From assembly GCF_021531655.1 (NCBI RefSeq), contig NZ_JADYUF010000055.1:1-18765 (forward strand): a stretch of 18,765 nucleotides of DNA, read 5' to 3'. This document shows positions 15,836-18,765 of the stretch, piece by piece (the first letter of the stretch is position 1; the number at the start of each line of letters is the position of its first letter). Source of the stretch: Leyella stercorea (lineage in GTDB: Bacteria > Bacteroidota > Bacteroidia > Bacteroidales > Bacteroidaceae). Both the position numbers and the translations under genes were made by a program. The notes below the pieces were generated by a model. The model ran no database searches, was not told where the DNA came from, and was given only the letters and a program-made list of their open reading frames with translations.

Positions 15836-17044
15836 TTACAGGCTGACATCGCCCATCATCCATCTCAATGCATTCACACGCTTAATGCCGTCGTAGTCGG
15901 CGGTAGGATCTTCATCGAGCGTGAGAATGTATTTGGGATATTGGTCGTTAATCTGCTGTAGTGAGGCCAGTTCTCGTTGCAGTGTTGTTTCGTCTCTAAC
16001 GGTTGCTGCCACTTGATAGTAACTGATATTGTTCTCGTCGATAGCCACAAAGTCAACCTCAAGGCTGTCCATCTTTCCCACATACACTTTTTTCTGGCGG
16101 TGCAGCAGTTCCAGATAGACAATGTTCTCGAGTATTCTGCCGGCATCGAACGAGCGCGAGCCGAGAAGCATACGTCTCAGACCGATGTCAACGAGATAGT
16201 ACTTGCCAAGCGTCTTGAGCAGTTGTTTGCCCTTGATATTGTAGCGTTTGGTTTCGTAGACGAAGAAAGTTTCGCACAGAGCCGACAGATAACGCTCTAC
16301 TGTTTTTTGGTCAATTTTCCTTCCATCGGCTGTCATTATGTCGGCAATACGTTTGGTTGAAAGTATGTTGCCGATATTGTCGGCAGTAAATCGTATAACG
16401 CTTTCAAGCATCATGACGTCGGGCAGTCTCTTGCGGGCCATAATATCCTTCACCACAATGGTGTTGTACACACCGGTAAGGTAGTCGATGATTTCGCTGT
16501 ACGTACCAAGCTCAATGGTGTATGGGAAACTGCTTCTTGTTATGTAGTCAGTATATGCCTGCGGCAGATTGTTGCTGCTGTCGGTGCCTTCGACATATTC
16601 CTTGAACGACAGAGGCAACATGGCAATCTCGATATATCTTCCCGACAGCAGTGTGGCAATCTCGCTCGACAGCATATAGGCGTTCGAGCCCGTGACGTAG
16701 AGGTCGACCGTAGGTTTCAGATTCAGACTGTTGATAATGTCGGGGAAATCGCTGACGTGCTGAATTTCGTCAAAGAATATATACGTCATGCGGTCTTGCA
16801 GGATAAGCGGCTTTATGTAGGCATTCAGATTGTGAGGATTGCGAAGCTCGTAGTTGTCGTAATCCTCAAAGTTAAGGTATATAATCTGGTTGTCCTTGAC
16901 TCCATTGCCCAAGAGCCAGTCGCGGAAAATCTCCATAATAGTTGATTTTCCACAACGGCGTATTCCCGTTATCACCTTTATGATGTTCTTGTCTTTAAAG
17001 GCTATGAGTTTGTTGAGATAAGCTGTACGTTCTATTCGTTTCAT
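15836..17044 (-). CDS. AAA ATPase with DUF4143-type C-terminal domain
   Basis: A 402-residue ATPase of the AAA_14 plus DUF4143 family, abundant in Bacteroidetes and of unknown physiological role. Walker A is GIRRCGKST (27-35) and Walker B is YIFFDEIQ (88-95, D92/E93). LYVTGSNAYMLSSE is the sensor region and LSGRYIEIAMLPLSFKEY the family-typical block. The middle resembles a winged helix (STKRIADIMTADGRKIDQKTVERYL). The C-terminus, ENIVYLELLHRQKKVYVG then LEVDFVAIDENNISYYQVA, has the layout of a PD-(D/E)xK nuclease fold, but the catalytic lysine position reads QVA, so nuclease activity is doubtful. The gene is more A/T-rich than both neighbours, which hints at transfer. Three 41-bp-spaced inverted repeats lie directly upstream, the nearest 39 bp before the ATG. 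Confidence 0.88.
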   Translation of the reverse strand: MKRIERTAYLNKLIAFKDKNIIKVITGIRRCGKSTIMEIFRDWLLGNGVKDNQIIYLNFEDYDNYELRNPHNLNAYIKPLILQDRMTYIFFDEIQHVSDFPDIINSLNLKPTVDLYVTGSNAYMLSSEIATLLSGRYIEIAMLPLSFKEYVEGTDSSNNLPQAYTDYITRSSFPYTIELGTYSEIIDYLTGVYNTIVVKDIMARKRLPDVMMLESVIRFTADNIGNILSTKRIADIMTADGRKIDQKTVERYLSALCETFFVYETKRYNIKGKQLLKTLGKYYLVDIGLRRMLLGSRSFDAGRILENIVYLELLHRQKKVYVGKMDSLEVDFVAIDENNISYYQVAATVRDETTLQRELASLQQINDQYPKYILTLDEDPTADYDGIKRVNALRWMMGDVSL

Positions 17045-17082
17045 GTGGCGGTTTGGTTTTATCTGCCGCTAATTTACACTTT

Positions 17083-17189
17083 TTTTAGGATAAATCGTCC
17101 TAAAACCGCCCCGTATTTGAAAGTTTTAGGATGATTTGTCCTAAAACTTCTCGGTTTAATGAAGTTTTAGGATGAGCCGTCCTAAAACT
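17083..17189. promoter_or_regulatory. Three inverted repeats at exact 41-bp period upstream of the ATPase gene
   Basis: TTTTAGGA-7nt-TCCTAAAA occurs at 17083-17105, 17124-17146 and 17165-17187. The centres, 17094, 17135 and 17176, are exactly 41 bp apart. Arms extend to AAGTTTTAGGA/TCCTAAAACTT in the middle copy. The 7-nt cores are TAAATCG, TGATTTG and TGAGCCG. The first copy lies just upstream of a weak -7 candidate on the minus strand (17069-17076), an operator-like position. Regulation of the ATPase gene is inference. Confidence 0.75.
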
Positions 17190-17221
17190 ATTGCATTACA
17201 GCCATTATTTGAGGCGTTTTC

Positions 17222-17324
17222 AAAAGGAGTCCTTTTGCCCTTCAAATGTAGTCCTTTTGCATGCCAAAAGGAGTCCTTTTACAACACAAAAGGAGCCCTT
17301 TTGGAAAGCAAAAGGACTCCTTTT
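17222..17324. repeat. Palindrome array 2: five 15-bp units, 22-bp period
   Basis: Units start at 17222, 17244, 17266, 17288 and 17310, each 15 bp with exactly 7-bp spacers. The consensus is AAAAGGAGTCCTTTT. Unit 2 is the broken-arm variant AAATGTAGTCCTTTT, which is also unit 5 of array 1; with its flanks (CAAATGTAGTCCTTTTGCA) 19 bases are shared exactly. The last unit runs into an 8-T tract. It lies 3' of the permease gene and 5' of the ATPase gene, so it may also end or process permease transcripts. Confidence 0.9.
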
Positions 17325-17368
17325 TTTTATGCCTATGGCAATATCACTAAAATAGTAGGTTTTTTGTT

Positions 17369-18676
17369 CTACTCGCCCATCACCTTTTTCGGCAATACAA
17401 GATTGAGTATAACGGCAAGCAGGAACACTACAGCCACGCAGTTTTCGGCAAATACGGTGCGCACGATTTCGGGGAATATGGCAAACATTCCGGTGGCTTG
17501 GGTGAAGCCAAGGCCTACACTGAGCGACAGACTGACAATGACCATGTTGCGCTGTGAGAAACCTGCGCGTGCCATCATGCCGAATCCGGCAAACAGAATG
17601 CTTCCGAACATCATGATAGTACAGCCGCCGAGCACAGCCTGCGGGATTGTGGTAAGGGCGGCACCGATAGCGGGGAACACGCCGCCGATAATCATCACCA
17701 CAGCACCTACGCCGATAGTGAAGCGGTTGACGACACCCGATATGGCTGCCAGACCTACGTTCTGGCTGAACGATGTGATTGGAGTACAGCCGAACAGACC
17801 CGATACAGAGCTGACAAAACCGTCGCAGCAGATGGCAGAACCCATCTCCTTGGTCTCAGGGTCGCGCTTCAAGGCGCTGTTGCAGAGTGCTGAAGTGTCG
17901 CCGATAGTCTCAGTTGCCGACACAAGATATACGGCTACTACAGAGAGGATGGCGCCGATGTTGAACTCGGGAGTGAAGGGAATTAAGCGCGGCAGGGCAA
18001 TGATGGAATGTCCGCTGAGGCTGTCGAAGTTGACCATTCCCATGAAGCAGGCGAGCACATAGCCCACGATGAGGCCCACAAGAACCGAAAGCGAGCGCAG
18101 GAAACCCTTGGCAAACACCTGGCAAAGCAGGCAGGCAAGAAGCGTTACGGTGCCCACAATCCAGTTGTTCATGCTGCCGAAGTCGGGCGCACCCATACCT
18201 CCTGCAAACGAGTTGGCTCCGATGGGCAGGAGCGAGAAGCCGATAGCCGTAACGACGGTAGCCGAAACGACATGCGGGATGAGCTTGATCCAGTACTTGA
18301 CGAAGAGTCCGAGCAGTCCCTCAACAAGACCGCCGACGATGACGGCACCTATAAGCGTGCCCATACCGTATGTTCCGGCAATGCCGATGGCAAGCGAGAG
18401 GAACGTGAACGATATGCCCATCACGATAGGCAGACGCGAACCTATGCGCCATACGGGGAAGAGCTGCACCAGAGTACCGATACCGGCAATCACCATACAG
18501 TTCTGTATGAGCGCGGCACTGACTGCGCTGTCGAGTCCGACGGCAGCGGCAAGAATCATGATTGGAGTGATGTTGCTGACAAACATGGCCAGCACGTGCT
18601 GTAGACCGAACGGGAGAGCTTTTCCCAACGGCACTCTACCGTCAAGTCGGTAGAGATTCTCAGAGGAATTTGACAT
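17369..18676 (-). CDS. NCS2 family nucleobase:cation symporter (xanthine/urate permease type)
   Basis: A 435-residue inner-membrane permease of the NCS2 family, importing a purine such as xanthine or urate with a cation. From ATG 18676: GLQHVLAMF (24-32, with H27 matching the TM1 His of XanQ), ATETIGD (254-260; E256 and D260 match XanQ E272 and D276), and FSQNVGLAAISGV (303-315; Q305/N306, the NCS2 signature). Many hydrophobic segments fit a 14-helix fold, and length is normal. An in-frame TTG at 18700 would add eight residues; I prefer ATG 18676, which gives MSNSSENLYRLDGRVPLGKA. No regulator-binding site is recognisable in the 89 bp visible upstream. The gene is followed by palindrome array 2 and, on the same strand, the ATPase gene. 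The substrate between xanthine, urate and uracil is not certain, although the sequence looks purine-type. Confidence 0.9.
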   Translation of the reverse strand: MSNSSENLYRLDGRVPLGKALPFGLQHVLAMFVSNITPIMILAAAVGLDSAVSAALIQNCMVIAGIGTLVQLFPVWRIGSRLPIVMGISFTFLSLAIGIAGTYGMGTLIGAVIVGGLVEGLLGLFVKYWIKLIPHVVSATVVTAIGFSLLPIGANSFAGGMGAPDFGSMNNWIVGTVTLLACLLCQVFAKGFLRSLSVLVGLIVGYVLACFMGMVNFDSLSGHSIIALPRLIPFTPEFNIGAILSVVAVYLVSATETIGDTSALCNSALKRDPETKEMGSAICCDGFVSSVSGLFGCTPITSFSQNVGLAAISGVVNRFTIGVGAVVMIIGGVFPAIGAALTTIPQAVLGGCTIMMFGSILFAGFGMMARAGFSQRNMVIVSLSLSVGLGFTQATGMFAIFPEIVRTVFAENCVAVVFLLAVILNLVLPKKVMGE

Positions 18677-18765
18677 TGTTTTTATATGTAAATAACTCAA
18701 GTTTCGGATTTAGACTTTGAGGTTGAATTTATTGTATAAAAAAGGCTTTGAGTATTTCCGTATGT

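Noticed and set aside
17222..17324. CRISPR array
   Set aside because: Same 15-bp repeat and 7-bp spacer geometry as array 1; no cas gene nearby.
17172..18062. 296-residue plus-strand open frame covering array 2 and the permease 3' half
   Set aside because: Its start is translated palindrome array and the rest is antisense to a clear NCS2 permease.

Overview
The window reads as a chromosomal segment of a Bacteroidales bacterium, most likely Prevotellaceae-like. The reasons are a SusC/SusD pair, a PCMD-type surface protein, Bacteroidetes-style promoter cores (TAnnTTTG), A-rich start contexts without clear Shine-Dalgarno sequences, and palindrome arrays of a kind I associate with Prevotella intergenic regions. 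This is inference: there is no rRNA or other taxonomic marker in the window.

Layout. Bases 1-710 hold a small DUF559-type endonuclease gene lying between inverted copies of a 37-bp G/C-rich palindromic repeat. The right-hand copy runs into the 5' end of a WbqC-family gene (606-1355). A hotdog thioesterase follows (1460-1861). A well-formed promoter with a terminator-like hairpin in its leader precedes a tightly packed operon: GNAT-like acetyltransferase (2087-3235), topoisomerase IV subunit B (3235-5187) and an exported S41 processing peptidase (5214-6779), closed by a strong terminator at 6833-6884. The 471-bp gap 6780-7250 then holds a second promoter core, a possible switching RNA hairpin and an array of five palindromes with an exact 22-bp period.

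Bases 7251-15832 are five same-strand envelope genes: PCMD-domain protein, BamA/TamA-like beta-barrel, SusC-type TonB-dependent transporter, SusD lipoprotein and a phosphoethanolamine transferase. Together they look like an outer-membrane uptake and surface-modification locus. No glycan-degrading enzyme and no dedicated regulator is present.

The right end is on the minus strand: an AAA ATPase with a DUF4143-type C-terminus (15836-17044) and an NCS2 purine permease (17369-18676). The 324-bp gap between them (17045-17368) is packed with repeats: three inverted repeats at an exact 41-bp period next to the ATPase start, then a second five-unit, 22-bp-period palindrome array. The DUF559 gene and the ATPase gene are visibly more A/T-rich than their neighbours and are the best candidates for horizontally acquired genes.

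The most interesting signals are the repeat architectures: the strictly periodic palindrome arrays and the DUF559 cassette between inverted repeats.
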